Source: Chromera velia (taxonomy: Eukaryota; Sar; Chromeraceae). Taken from it: 64,000 nt of DNA. The position numbers and the translations under genes were made by a program. Position 1 is the first letter of the stretch. The number at the start of each line of letters is the position of its first letter. The stretch lies in assembly GCA_018398765.1 (NCBI GenBank), contig JAHBMJ010002929.1:1-64000 (forward strand), given 5' to 3'. Shown here piece by piece: positions 44,058 to 56,195 of the stretch. Under the pieces are notes generated by a model. That model worked only from the letters and a program-made list of their open reading frames with translations. It was not told where the DNA came from and did no database searches.

Positions 44058-45807
44058 TGAATGCATCATGATGGTGCATGCATGATCATCAGGGGCTTCA
44101 GAGAAGTAATCAGGGAAGCCTAGAGGGAACCGCGTCAGGGCTAGCCATCTGCTAGGCCGTCTGGGCTCTAATCGATGAACCCAGCGGCTACGCTCAGAGT
44201 AGTACTCATCGTGTAAATCCTACTACGGATGAATTGATCTGACATATACCATAGCTATCAGAGTCACAGTCAGACATATTGAACAGGGTTACTACGTAGG
44301 AGAAAAGGTAGGTTATTGGCTTCCCACTGCAGTCAGTTTAATATGAATCAGAACTTATGATAAGAACTACGTGTAGGACTAGGTGTAGGAGGTTTTCTTA
44401 TATACGTACGTTTGGCATGTTAATGAATTGATTCAATTGAAATTGTTTAACAGTGTTACTTAAATTTTTTTAAAAGTTTTTTATATATTTTTTCTATAAT
44501 TTTTTTTTGATGCATGAACTGGCAGTATTTCTAGCAGCATTTCATTATATTGCACTGAGCTCTAGACTGAGCTACTATTGTATAGGTAAGCTTTCTAATC
44601 GCATTTAGGAGTAATTAGAAAAATTGGAATGCCCTTGTCTTGCCTGGTGGTTCTCCTTTCACCTTCCTCCTTCAGACTAGCCTTCGGACTTGTGTTGGGA
44701 GGGGGGAGAGGCATGGTGGATCATCATCCGATCATACAAAGAACACTGTGCTCACTGCCCTGCAAAATTAACTGCAATCAAAGGTAAAAACGTATAATCG
44801 ACGATGCACTGCATCGAATTATATTGATTGACTGAGTGCGTATGAACAGAGCAGCTTCGTTCCAAACTCTAACGACTGACAGAGAGAGTGAAAGAGAAAA
44901 CAAGAATTGGTGAAAGAGTCTATAGAGCAAGATAGACTGCTACAGTAGGACGCTGCAGGAGGAAGAGGTATTGAAGAGGAAGAGACATACATGAGAGAGC
45001 TCGTTTCGTTCATTTTTGACCGTGGGCCAAAGAAAGGGAGTGCATTGATTAAAGCTTGTTTAAAATTGAAATGAGTGCATATGTCTTCAAGTTATGTGGT
45101 TATAACAGTTCAGCCTGAAGCTTCTGGCAGTTTATAGGCTGCGGGGGGTTGTGGTGGTTCATGCTTATACGGAAGCAGGCTAAGCTGTGGCGGCAGTTGG
45201 GTGGCTTGCTTTTGACAATGCTTCATCTGTCTGCAACTGCATGCATGGGTTGCCATTAATTTACCTTTGGTTTCGGAGTCTGATTCTAGGCTAAACCACT
45301 GTGACAATTAAGTCCGTACTAAGGAGGTAAGCCTGAGTCTGGGCGCCGCACATAAAAAAAAAAATTATGCGTCTTCAACTTTTTTTTTTCTTTTTTTAAA
45401 GTCAAAAGTTGAGTTCACATTTTGTGTGGGAAAGTAAGTTTCAGAGTCGCAAGTGTTTCTTTTCCTTTTAGAGACACTTGAAATAAAAAAATAAAAAGAA
45501 AGAAAAAAAAAATTAGGTCTTCCCAACTTTTTTTATTCTTTTTTTTTTCTATATGCGGCGCCTAGGCCTGAGTAAAAAATAGGATTGAAATGGAATCATT
45601 AAAAAATTGTAGGTCCGATTAATAATAGGATTTATGTTTCAAGAGTCATTCAAGACTAATTCAAGTTCTCCCGCGGTCCACTCTTGTCGCTTCCAAGCGT
45701 GGCGGATGGAGCCTGGACTCGCTGCGGCAGTCTGATTATTTGAGAAAAAGCAGTCATAAACTCAAAGCGTCTTACGATATCGATATATGACAGATAGATT
45801 CTTCTTT
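44058..45807. other. AT-rich spacer without a supported gene
   Basis: No coding chain. Poly-T and poly-A tracts flank 45345-45555, where two inverted halves (TTATGCGTCTTCAACTTT... and ...ggtcttcccaac) suggest a small degraded repeat. The right part holds the 3' end of the minus-strand oxygenase gene. Confidence 0.4.
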
Positions 45808-48671
45808 TCACTGGGAGAACGGTCCTTCCTTTTCCTTCCAACCCCCCCGGCCATGGTCCAGGCTGGAAACATACTCCCTAGTATCCTCAGGGTAGTAGCG
45901 AGGCAGCAAGCGCTCTGTCTCAACCCGGGCAGACTTGGGGAGGCGCACCATCATCACTGCATCTCTGTACATGTACAGAGCATTCGAGCCTGTGTTGCCC
46001 CAGATATACTCTGCACCAAAGTCCCTTCTCTTCTCTTCACCTGCCTATACGGCCACCAGATTTCGTCGTCCTCCTTTCTCGAAGGCGGACGGACAATCAG
46101 AGAGGGAGACGGGAAGGGGACAAGGCCAGACCGCATTCTACCCTCACTACTTTCCTCTGGATTCTCAAACCGCACAGCCTCCGCGTCCTCCTCATCACCC
46201 ACAAGAGACGACAAGTAACGCGGCCAGCGACCTGGGTCGCCCTGTTGCCCCTCCCCCCCGTCAAAATCGTACGGGCCCCACCCCACCCACTCGCCATACG
46301 AGTATGCATGTTCAGCAATGTCTCCAACAGTCTGCGCGGTCAATAAAAGCCGTGGGAGGGGGGATTCTTTGCATCCGCCGGGAACGTGACCCTCCATGGC
46401 ACCGCACTGGAGAAAGCGCGGAGGTCCTGGAGGTGCCGACAGCCTCTCAACACAGGTCTGAGGATTTTGGGAATTTTCCTCAAGTGAATGTCTTCAGGCA
46501 GGGGGACGGTCTCAGGCTCCTCTCCTGAGTCTGCTGCTGCTGCGTCTTCTTCGGGGGCGGGACCCGAACCGGAAGCGGTCTGATGGACTGCACCGGCGGC
46601 ACTGTTTGGGGGCATAGTGTTAGTATTAGTATCTGCTGTTTGGTTCGCATGATCTTCCAGACCACCCCCGTTTTCTGCATCATCATTTTCCTCCTTCAAG
46701 TTCTGTGATTCCTTTGACCCAGCATTCGCTTCTTCCACTCGGAGTTCGTTGCCTTCCTCGCCCTCCCCAGAAACCCCCGCCGCCTCCGCTGCCTGACCTC
46801 CAACCTCTCCCTTAGAGTCAGGCTCTCCTCCCACCAGTGAGCCTGCAGCTGCTGCTGCTGGTGGTGGAGGTGCTGGTAATACTTCACTAGCAGCCTGCTG
46901 AGGCTGAGGGGGGCCTCCTATGACAGTATCCATTGGCGTCGCCAGGGCCCAAAGTCGTTACTCCGTCACGATGTCCCCCCTCCACACTGCTCCCTCCGTC
47001 TGAGGCGTCCCCATCTGCTGAGGGTGCGGTGAGGAGGTCGCGCAACCAGCTGACTGCCTGCAGAGCGAGGCCGCTGTAGTCTCTCTCCTTCTCTAGGGCT
47101 TTTGCTGTCTTCAGGCAGAAAGAGGGAGGCTGGTCAGGAGCCTTAACTGGATCAGGGATGTGAAGGGGAAACCATGCGAGACGGACGTTGCCCTCCACAT
47201 CGTAGCCATAAGCACAGGGGGTACGTTTCTGCTTTTCTTCCTCCCTCATTCTCTTCCATTCCTCTTCTTTCTTGTAGACAACTGCAGCACTCTGGAAGAT
47301 CATCGGGGGCTCTCCGACTGCTTTTCGGATACCCTCATAGACAATTCGGTCGGCCCCAAAAATCTGTGCGTGCCTCTCTATGGGAAGGGGCTTGCCTCTT
47401 TGAGTACCATAGAAGCTGTAGGTGTTGCGCATAGGGATGATGAGCCACTCGCACGGAGCGACCGTTCCTTCCCCCTCCTTCCCCTTCTCTTCAGTGGGAG
47501 GGTGTACAATTCTGCCGAGGGAAGCTGCAACAAAATCCTCCAGGAAGATTCGGGAGGCCAAGAACCTGCCTGAGGTTTTGAGGGCACACAGAGTGACTGC
47601 ATCTAGGAAGGAAACGAATTCCTCAAGAGCCTCTCCAGGCATCTGCAGGAGGGGGAAGAAGAGAAAAGTCCCCCCGCTTGAAGGGGAAGGGGAAACAGAA
47701 TGATGATCGGCCTCTGAAGTCTCCTGCTGAAGAGACTCAAAAGAGCGCTCCTGAGGAGGAAAAGGAACGGAATCGGAAGACAGCACAGACCTTCTGGCAA
47801 ATCGAGGACCTTCTTCCATAACCGGGAGCCCCCCCTTGGCATCTGCACAGCTGATGTTGAAAACAGCAGTCACCCTCTTGCCCCCCCTCATGCTTGTCAC
47901 CTCATGAAACACAGAGTTTATCCAACAACACCAAGACCCACCCCTCCCACCAGACATCCACTGCTCCCCCGTCTCCCCAGAGGTGGAAAGTCTTTCAATG
48001 CCCCCCCCCTTGCACGCTTTCACGTCTCCTGTGGCCGCAGCTGCAGCAGTTGCTGGTGCTCCCCCCTCCCCAAACTGTGTCTCCTGTTCTGCATCTTTCC
48101 CGTCTTCATCCTCCTCCTCCACCCATTCCTCTTCGCTTTCGTCTTCCTCATCCCCCTCTCCATATTCTTTCCGATTCAGCAGCTGCCCTCCCAAAAATTT
48201 GAGAGTCCCGCCTCTGCATTCGCAGCCGCAGTCAACCGCAAGTGTGAGAATGTGCCCGTCTCCCTTTTTGCTGTCTCTGTGGGGTTTAAAGAAATCCCCC
48301 TGTCGGTAGACAAGCAGCTTGTAGAACTCTGCAGAGAGGGAAGAAAAGGGCGCAAGCTTCCGCTGCACCTCATCCAATGCTTCCTGCAGCCCCTCAAAAT
48401 TTACCTCCACAACAGAGACGTCTGTCTGTACGGTGGAACGCACACCCAAGTCCTTCACGTCCTCCGTCCCCTTCCCGCACGGGGCCGTCTCACACACGGA
48501 CACGAGAGCGGCAAGGTCGTCGGGATTCTTCACGTTCAGCAGCTTTCTCTGCTCCTCGTCCCCTTCTGAGCCGAGACGGAGTTTGATGGTGGGGACATGC
48601 TCTGAAACACCGGAGCACCAGAGAGCATTCGGAAGACCGTCGAGCACTTTCTGAAAGGCTTTGGCTGTCAT
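45808..48671 (-). CDS. 2-oxoglutarate/Fe(II) oxygenase domain protein with a long acidic C-terminal extension
   Basis: The first 594 codons (48671-46887) are continuous. Residues about 113-275 form the jelly-roll oxygenase core of prolyl-hydroxylase type: EFYKLLVYRQGDFFKPHRDSKK supplies the H131-x-D133 iron ligands, H256 in VFHEV is the distal ligand, and R266 in GKRVTAVFNI is the 2-oxoglutarate anchor. An insert of about 85 residues, partly acidic, separates the two ligand strands. Substrate and location are unknown. Coding then continues in other frames: Glu/Ala-rich (46933-46340), then 46340-46050, then 46050-45808 (YIWGNTGSNALYMYRDAVMMVRLPK), ending at TGA. The first two frame changes sit at runs of six Cs, so assembly error is likelier than decay. 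The third is unexplained. Confidence 0.75.
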
Positions 48672-49203
48672 TCTTTCAATTATTCTGTCTCAATAATAAG
48701 CTTTTTCGTTCCGGTCTCAGATAAAGAAATGCGCACGTCTTGATCTCCCTCTGAGCGTCTACAAGGAGACGAAAGGACTCGACCAAGAAACACCACGAAG
48801 AAGACCACCCATATACCCTCCCGACTCTGCAATCAATTGTCTGGACGCCAGATTAAATCTTCGGCAAAGACAGGAATTAGTAGGAAGATGTAGGAAGGAC
48901 CGATTTTCTCGAGTGCCGTCTCCCTTGATTTTTTGTCACAGACGCGGTGAAAATTTTGGGCGCAAGGCGCGTTTCCTAGCCTGCCTAACCGAGTTCGATC
49001 CTCAACGCTGCTTCAATGAATGTAACGTCGCTATTTCATATACAGTCGGCTGTGGGCGTGTGATTACTAAGCGGAACGCCGAGACCTCTTCTCTTAAATG
49101 GCGTGACAGTTGGTTCTCGTGTATATTTTGAACATAATGTCCCTCTCTGTCAGAGTCTCTGGGTGAAAAGACCGGCCATGCACCTAGTCTTGCGACGCAT
49201 GTG
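48672..49203. promoter_or_regulatory. divergent intergenic region between oxygenase and nuclease genes
   Basis: About 530 bp separate two head-to-head starts (48671 minus and 49204 plus). No clear promoter element is visible. A shared promoter is inferred from the geometry only. Confidence 0.3.
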
Positions 49204-50104
49204 ATGGGGATCCGGGGTCTCTCCAAGATCCTCCGACGGCACGCCCCCAGCGCAGTCGAGGAGAGGCAGGTGGAGGACCTCAGAGGCCTGCGCATCGCAT
49301 TCGATGCCGCTGTGTGCATCTACCAGTGTCTTGCTTCCTCTGTGGGGCTGGAGACGAAAGAACGGGAGTCACAGAGTCCGTCTCCGCCTCCCGTCTTTGA
49401 GGGAGGAGACGGGACAGCTGTGACGACATCAACAAGCCCATCCTCATTGCACTCGGAAGGCAGCAGCCACCTGCTTGCCAGTCTGCTCTTGCGAGTGGCC
49501 CGTTTGATAGAGGTGCGTNNNNNNNNNNNNNNNNNNNNNNNNNNNNNNNNNNNNNNNNNNNNNNNNNNNNNNNNNNNNNNGGGGGGGGGGGGGGGGGGCA
49601 TTCTCTGTGGGAGCGTTTGTTCAAGTTCCGTCAGCATCTTTCTTTGGCATGTTGCCCCTCAGCTCTACTTGTTCCATGCTTCATTCCTTTGTGATCTTGA
49701 AGGTTCTCTATTATCTCGAATGATTCTGAGCATCGGTGTTTGTTTTTCCTCCCAGAAGCCCCCTCCGCCCTCTTATCGCGTCGTTCTCCTGCGCCACAAA
49801 CAAGCACGCACACGTTCGTCCTCAGAAAGCCTTTCACGTACTGCTGGCTAGCTTGTTTCTTCTCTCTTGCTTTGTGTCGTGCGTCCGTTGATGTCCCCCT
49901 TTTTCGATCTCGCATACATAGGAAGAACATGCTGCTGAAGTGTCTTTCTTTCCTCGCTTTTTTGCTTTGTTTGTTCGTTTCCTTGTTCCTTTCTTGCATC
50001 CTTCCGTACGTCCACTTCTGCCTGCATGCATCATTAAAAAAAGGAGTCTTGTCTGATTATGCAGACATGACCCTCGTCGGTCGTTCAGTCTCTTTCAAGG
50101 CATT

Positions 50105-50146
<42 letters not shown>

Positions 50147-50928
50147 TGTGGACTGGCTTGAATTGTGCAGTTGGGAGTAAAGCCGCTGTTCGTCTTCGAA
50201 GGCTCGACTCCGGAGCTGAAGAAAGAATTGGCCGAACGTAGACAGACTGCCAGGCAGGCTGCAGGTGAGCGTTTGCGTCTTGCAGTGGCATCGGGAGAGT
50301 CGCAGGAGGAGCAGAGGCGGTGGCGGCAGAGGGCGTTGAAATGCTCAGAAGCTCACATAGAGGATGCCATGGGGCTTTTGGACCTTTTGGGTGTACAGAC
50401 TTTGAGGGCTCCTTTCGAGGGGGAGGCTCTGTGCGCCCTGCTGGAGAGGGCAGGGAGGGTGGACGCTGTGGCATCGGAGGATCTGGACGGGTTGGCTTTT
50501 GGGGCCTCTGTGCTTTTCCGGTCAGTCGGTCGGTCGGTTGGTCCTTTCTCCTTGATTTCGGTTCTCTCTCTCCCTCCCTCTGAGCAGATTGAGTTGGTTG
50601 TGCATGGGGGGGAATCGGATCTCTGTTCTCTTTTTTCTTTCTGGTGAGAGGTCGAGGTCTGCGCTGTTTTTGATGTTGGAGCGGTCGGAGACGCATGAGA
50701 ATGCATGGGATGAGTGAGAGAAAACATGTTTGCATCACCTGTGAGTCAGGCCCTCTGCCTGCAATCTCCCACGACAAGAAAGAATGCATTGCGATCGAGA
50801 AAGGAAGGAAGGAAGGAAGGAAGGAACAGGAAAGGACGGATGGATGCTCAGCTTGTGATGTCAGCATTTCTCTCTTCCTCTTGGTGTCTGTCTCCGTGTG
50901 CCTGTCTGCCCCTCAGTCTGTATGTCCA

Positions 50929-50960
<32 letters not shown>

Positions 50961-51034
50961 TGTATGTGTGTGTATGTGTGTGTATGTGTGTGTGTGTGTG
51001 TGTGTGTATGTGTGTATGTGTATGTGTGTGTGTG

Positions 51035-51076
<42 letters not shown>

Positions 51077-52768
51077 AGATACGTCCATCAGGCAGTCTCT
51101 CCATTAGCCTCCAAGACCCTCGAACGGTTCTCTCTTCCTGAGGCTCTTTCGAAACTCCGCCTGAAGAGCCAGGCGGAGTTTGTTGACTTTTGCATTCTGT
51201 CTGGGTGTGACTATCTTCCCACCATTCCGGGAATCGGGCCCGAGTCTGCCCTGTCGTTGATGAAAAAATTCAAATCCATAGAGAAAGTCCTGGACAAATT
51301 GGATGCGAGACGGCACAAGGCCCCGTCTGCTGATTTTCTATCAGGTGTTGTTGAAGTCAGAGATTGGTTTCTTAATCCTCCTGTAGACTCAACCACAGAC
51401 CCTGCGACAGTAGGGGATGTCCTCTCATTATCTGAGAGAGTGAGTCGATACAGATCCTCCTCACAAGAGAGTACAAGTGAGGGGTGTTCTGAGGTTTTTC
51501 CTTTTCCCTTCCGACCGTCAGAGGCAGTTTCTTTCCTCGAACAGAGGGGGGTCTCCGAGAGCACTGCCAGGAGGGGAGTGAGAAGAATCGCCCGAGCGAT
51601 TGAGGCAGAGGGGCGGCATTTGGGGATTTCTTTCCCTTCTTCTTTGTCTTCTGCGGGCCTTTTGACGGCAGCTGCAGTCTCCGTTAAGGGAAGGCAATTG
51701 GGCAGCAGGACGAGGAGGGGGCCCGGGGGGTCTCCAGATTCTGTATCAGCAGCAGCAGGATTAAATTTTGTCAAGTCGAGGGAGGCTGCAGGGGAGAGGA
51801 AGAGGAAGCAGGCAACCCTTGAGAGCTTTCTGTCAACAAAATCCCAAACAAAGGGACCAAGGGAAGCCCCCGACTCCGACGCAGAGTTGAACTCCGAGTC
51901 GCCCTCTCTCGTTGTGCTTTTTCAAGAAGAAGGGGAGGGAGAAGAGAGAGACAACGGAACCTCGAAAAACCTTCAAGCAGGAAAAAGCAAAGAGAATCAT
52001 GTGAATGGAACATCGACACAGTCAGAGTTGTGCCCTCGAGAGAATGCAACAAAGGGAAAAGAGGTGTCTCCTCACCAGTCCCAGCCTCTCTCAACTAGAC
52101 CCATTCGAAAAAGTAAAGAAGAGCTCCATAGACATTCCTTCTCGTTTCCTCCCTCACGCTTTGCCTCTCTTGCGTCTGCAGCGAAGAGACACCCTCAGCT
52201 TTCTTCTTCTTCCTCTTCGCCGTCACCTCTCTTAGATCAGCTGCCCCCCCCTTCGCTTGCAAAAAGAGAAAAGAGAATGAAAACCACAAGTGATTCCCTC
52301 CTTCCTGAAATTCAAAACAACTCTGAAGCTGTGCCCTTTCTTCCTTCCAGTCGCTGTCTCAATATGAATCAAGCAGACCAAATACAGCCACAAACGCAGA
52401 GAAGCAATCTAAAGCCGAAAATAAGACTGCCCCCCTTCCCCTCTGCCGTCAGTGAAGGAGTGAGTGCGTCTCAACGTGCTCGCACGCAAACGAGACCTCC
52501 GAAGATTACCCTGCCCCCCCCCACTTCGCACAAGAAGACAAAGAAGGTGTCAATAAGCAGAAAAGGAAAGGGGGTGAGTAGACAGCAACACAAACAGCAC
52601 CAGTCCTCTGGAGGGAAGACGACGAAGGTGCAGTCCCGTCTTCTCATTCGTCAGACCCCCGAGTCTCTGCTCAGCCTCAGTAAGCCTGCTGCCATTGGGT
52701 CTCAGAGTGCCTCCATGCGGTTGGGGGGTCAGAGAAGTGAAGGGAGAGAGTATGAGGGGGGGCTGTAA
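49204..52768 (+). CDS. FEN1: FEN1-like XPG/Rad2 structure-specific nuclease with a long C-terminal tail
   Basis: Exons 49204-49512, 50171-50520 and 51079-52768 give 782 residues. It should cut 5' flaps in replication and repair in the nucleus. The N domain starts MGIRGLSKILRRHAP and has D34. The I domain has E186 and E188 (PFEGEAL), D207 and D209 (SEDLDGL) and D264 (LSGCDYLPTIPGIG). At the place of FEN1 D86 there is E113 (VFEGSTPELKKEL), a conservative metal-ligand change. An extra 25-30 residues of Ser/Pro-rich loop lie between D34 and E113. QATLESFL at 464-471 resembles a PCNA-binding box. The rest, about 310 residues, is a disordered Ser/Lys-rich tail. FEN1 is usually near 380 residues, so this may be a paralogue. 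Intron 1 contains an N gap. Confidence 0.9.
49519..49580. other. assembly gap (62 N)
   Basis: Sixty-two Ns inside intron 1 of the nuclease gene, followed by 18 Gs. Confidence 1.
50930..51074 (+). repeat. (GT)n array abutting the exon 3 acceptor
   Basis: About 145 bp of GT/GTAT repeats end directly at the TCAG acceptor of nuclease exon 3. Confidence 0.95.
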
Positions 52769-53012
52769 AGGAGGTCAGGGATTCGTTTCTCTGGGTGTGG
52801 GGATTCGAACTTCTTCCTCTTCTGCACGACCTCGAGGGGTGTTAAAAGGGGCTATGTGTCCGCATTCTGTCACCGCAGTTGCGTCGTCTCTGTCTCGAAA
52901 GCCCTCTCGTCGGGACAGTCCGGCAACCAAACCAGATGAAAAGCATCGCTCCGGGAAAACAGAAGATGGGGGAGGTCGGACGGAAGTCATTGACTTAACA
53001 GAATTTGATTGA
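52769..53012 (+). CDS. possible true C-terminus of the FEN1-like nuclease in a shifted frame
   Basis: Right after the TAA at 52766-52768, the +1 neighbouring frame stays open and has the same Ser/Lys/Arg-rich composition as the tail. It ends with EVIDLTEFD, a textbook SUMO-interacting motif (hydrophobic V-I-D-L followed by acidic residues), then TGA. The two frames meet at a run of seven Gs (52755-52761). One G fewer would join them. This could be an assembly error, or chance. Confidence 0.4.
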
Positions 53013-54959
53013 GTCCATGCATGAGATGCGATTGACTGATTCAGCAAATTTACTAGCAAATTTAGAGCAACTTCTTACCAGAAAGTTAATTTTATGGTAT
53101 ATGCGTCAAACTTCAGCCTGCATGTTTTATAACATTTCTTGGGTATATTTTGTTAGCGTTACATTTCTAGATACTCTAAAGAATGTCCGGTAGAATGTCC
53201 GTTGATATCTGGTGAAAAAGTTTGGTTAGCAGGCATTCTGACTTACCTTTTTGGAAAGTGAAATTAACGCGGTAAAAACTTACTATTTTGAAAAGGTTTG
53301 GTTGGTGGATCTCGAGAAATATACGGAGTCTAAAGCTATCTAAAGCTCAAATTTGGTGTACAAATTAAGCGGGCTTAAAGCGCCTGGAAGCAAGCACTAA
53401 CTTTGCAGATTTTTAGCATTGCATGGAGTGTGCGCAATGCGTGCGACTTTACCGTCTCGAAAAGATGGCCCGATCCAGCAATACCGTGCCAAAATACAGA
53501 ATTTTGACACACATAAGTGAAAATGGTTGTGAAAAATGCATAAAAATATGTGAAAAAAGAAAAAATGTGAAAAAAGTCTTGTAAAGATGTTGATTTAGCT
53601 AATTTCGAAGGTAAAAAAGTTTAAATTACAGTAATTTTTTTTATTACAATGTATGTTTAAGAAAATTTAATGTTATACACATAATATGCATAGCTGACTC
53701 ATACGCCGCCGTGGCTTAATTGCCCCCCCCTAAAACTTGACTCTTGAACAAAAAATAAAATAAAAATTGCTGCATATATAGGAAGTTTTAAAAAATGAAG
53801 TGTTCTGGTCTACTCTTAGCCCGCTTGGCCTCGAATAGGGCAGAAGGATAGGGGTATACCTAGAAGTTGAAGTCTGGTAGTAGATTCAGAGTCTTGAAGG
53901 CGTGAGTCTAAGTCTTGGAGTTCTGTTACTGCTCTCATGATCACTGTTCTTGGATTTGCGTGAGGGACTCAAGCAGGGTGGAACCTCAACCTCAACATAA
54001 ATAAAAGACAGAACTCGATTCAAGATTTTCAACCTCGATCGTACTGTTCTTTTCCATTATCAAAACACTTTTTTAAGTTAAAAAAACTGGGTTTTCATTT
54101 TTTTTAGGGGGGTTGCGTGCCACTGTAGTGGAAGCTCTAGTGGAAGCTAAGGGGGGGAGGGGGGGGTCTTGCGTGCCACTAATACTCAAATGAATTTGTA
54201 CGTGGCTCCTTAGCTTGATATCAAATGTTTTAGATGTGTTTTCTTTTCAAAAAGTGTCTGTTGTATGATAGCTAGTATAATGCCTGTTTATAATATTAAA
54301 GTGATAAGCATTTTAAGTTTGAATAGCATGTACAGTCTAGTTACTGCTAATATTTAGTTTAACTTAGTCCGAGTCTGCTTTACGTTAGTAGTAACTTGGA
54401 GAAACTTTAAGTCTTAGACTAGCAGAAAGATCTACAGCTTCTCAAAGAGCACAATTTTTGAACTGTTTGACATCTTTGTTCTCGAGGATGTTGCTCGGCA
54501 GTCTGGGATTGCCCTCAGAATGATAGATGGGCTGAGGGCAGTTATTGAGTGCTCCAACCACCCAATCAAAGAGTTATTGATCAAGCGACTGAACCGCTGT
54601 CGTTTGCTCTTCTATATTGCAAGTGGTAGGGGGTTTCCTGACGCTCTGCCAGGGCTTTCTATCCAAGCAGAGGCATGTAAGCACATGCTTTTTAAACAGA
54701 ACTGCGACTCTCCACAACGAACTTCCAGACAATGATCTTGAGCCGTCGGCCTTGGTCATCAATCATAACTGCCTGAATGTTGCAAGCAACAAGCTGCATA
54801 TAAGGTTGGTTAGATAAATTGAAACAGAAGTGGAGAGAAACTTTTAAGGCTTTTTAGACAACAATTGTGAGAATTGTAAATGATGGTAGGGGTCGTATTC
54901 TGTTTCTTGAAGGAGGTTCCATTTCTTAGTCGTGGCAAGTTCATATCGAATTCTCTTTA
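53013..54959. other. AT-rich spacer without a supported gene
   Basis: Only a short unassigned frame at 54520-54735 and a hairpin of TGCCCTCAG/CTGAGGGCA around 54509-54540. No family match. Confidence 0.5.
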
Positions 54960-55215
54960 GTTGCCTCCCTCCCTCCCTCGCTATCGGGCCTCGTAAACTC
55001 CGGTCTCCCTCCCTCTCTCCTTCTCTCGCTACCGGGCCTCGTGAACTCTGGTCTCCCTCCCTCTCTCCCTCGCTACGGGGCCTCGTGAACTCCGGTCTCC
55101 CTTCCCTCCCTCCCTTGCTACCGGGCCTCGTAAACTCTAGTCTCTCTCCCTCTCTCCTTCCCTCACTACCGGGCCTCGTAAACTCCGGTCTCCCTCCCTT
55201 CCTCCCGCCATCGTC
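54960..55215. repeat. minisatellite, about five copies of a 45-52 bp unit
   Basis: The unit is approximately CTACCGGGCCTCGTGAACTC plus CGGTCTCCCTCCCTCTCTC. Copies differ by a few substitutions and length changes in the CT-rich half. Confidence 0.9.
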
Positions 55216-55616
55216 AAATCTCCCCCTTGATTGAAGTACAGCGTCGAGGGAGGCCTTTCCTCTCTTTCCCTCTCCTTCATATTCTTATTCATTCATTAAT
55301 CCTTCGACAAAAGATAACGTTAACATGTCTTATGTTCTCTTGTCGCCTTCCGTTAGGTCTTCTAGAAGTACTAGCTGGGGCCGGGAATTGGGGAGTGCCA
55401 GCCAGAAGCAGTCTCGTTGACCGAAGAATCAATTCCTGACAACTGCATGGGAGGGAGGAACCATCAAGTATATAAAAGGACGTCAATCCACGCACACGCA
55501 CACACATACACAGGCAGTCTACTCATTTCTTTTCTACCCTCTTTCTCCAGGCAGACAGAGGTACAAAGCCATGCAGGATAATGAATGCTTCAGTTGCATG
55601 CCTGCAGATCTTCAAT

Positions 55617-55617
<1 letters not shown>

Positions 55618-55695
<78 letters not shown>

Positions 55696-55792
55696 GCGTG
55701 TGCGTGTATGTGTGTATGTGTATGTGTATGTATGTGTGTGTATATATGTGTGTGTGTGTATGTATGTGTGTGTGTGTGTGTGTGTCTTACGG
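55618..55792. repeat. (CT)n and (GT)n compound microsatellite
   Basis: Dinucleotide arrays that create artificial open frames in all three plus-strand frames. Confidence 0.95.
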
Positions 55793-56161
55793 TGTGTGTT
55801 ACGGTGTTGGTGTGTATCGATCTATCTCAATATCGACCTATCTATCCATCTATCTCTTTGTTCATCAATCTATTCTTTTTTTGTTCTCTTTCTCTTTTTC
55901 CGTTGTGTCTGCTTGTATTTGTGCATGGCGTATCACGTACAGCAATCTGTATGCCGTGAACACTTGGAACACGTTGAACTCAGTAATGAAACTCAAAAGA
56001 ATTGACATGACGGTATCTGACTGAGTCGCACAGTAAGATATGAAAAAGGTTATACACGCGCGTAGACTTATAAACAGTTGCCATGGCATTTCCCCGTTTT
56101 TAGCATCGATAATGAATTTACCGTTTATATGCATGGAGGGACACGTGATGACACGTGTATG

Positions 56162-56195
<34 letters not shown>

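Noticed and set aside
46025-46065. A 30-nt intron (GTGAAG...GTGCAG) near the end of the oxygenase gene
   Set aside because: It keeps the wrong frame and would be much shorter than any secure intron.
54509-54540. TGCCCTCAG/CTGAGGGCA hairpin as a terminator
   Set aside because: No T-tract and eukaryotic context. Likely a chance short palindrome.
55571-56024. Three overlapping plus-strand frames rich in Ser/Leu and Val/Cys
   Set aside because: Translation of CT and GT repeats. None resembles a protein.
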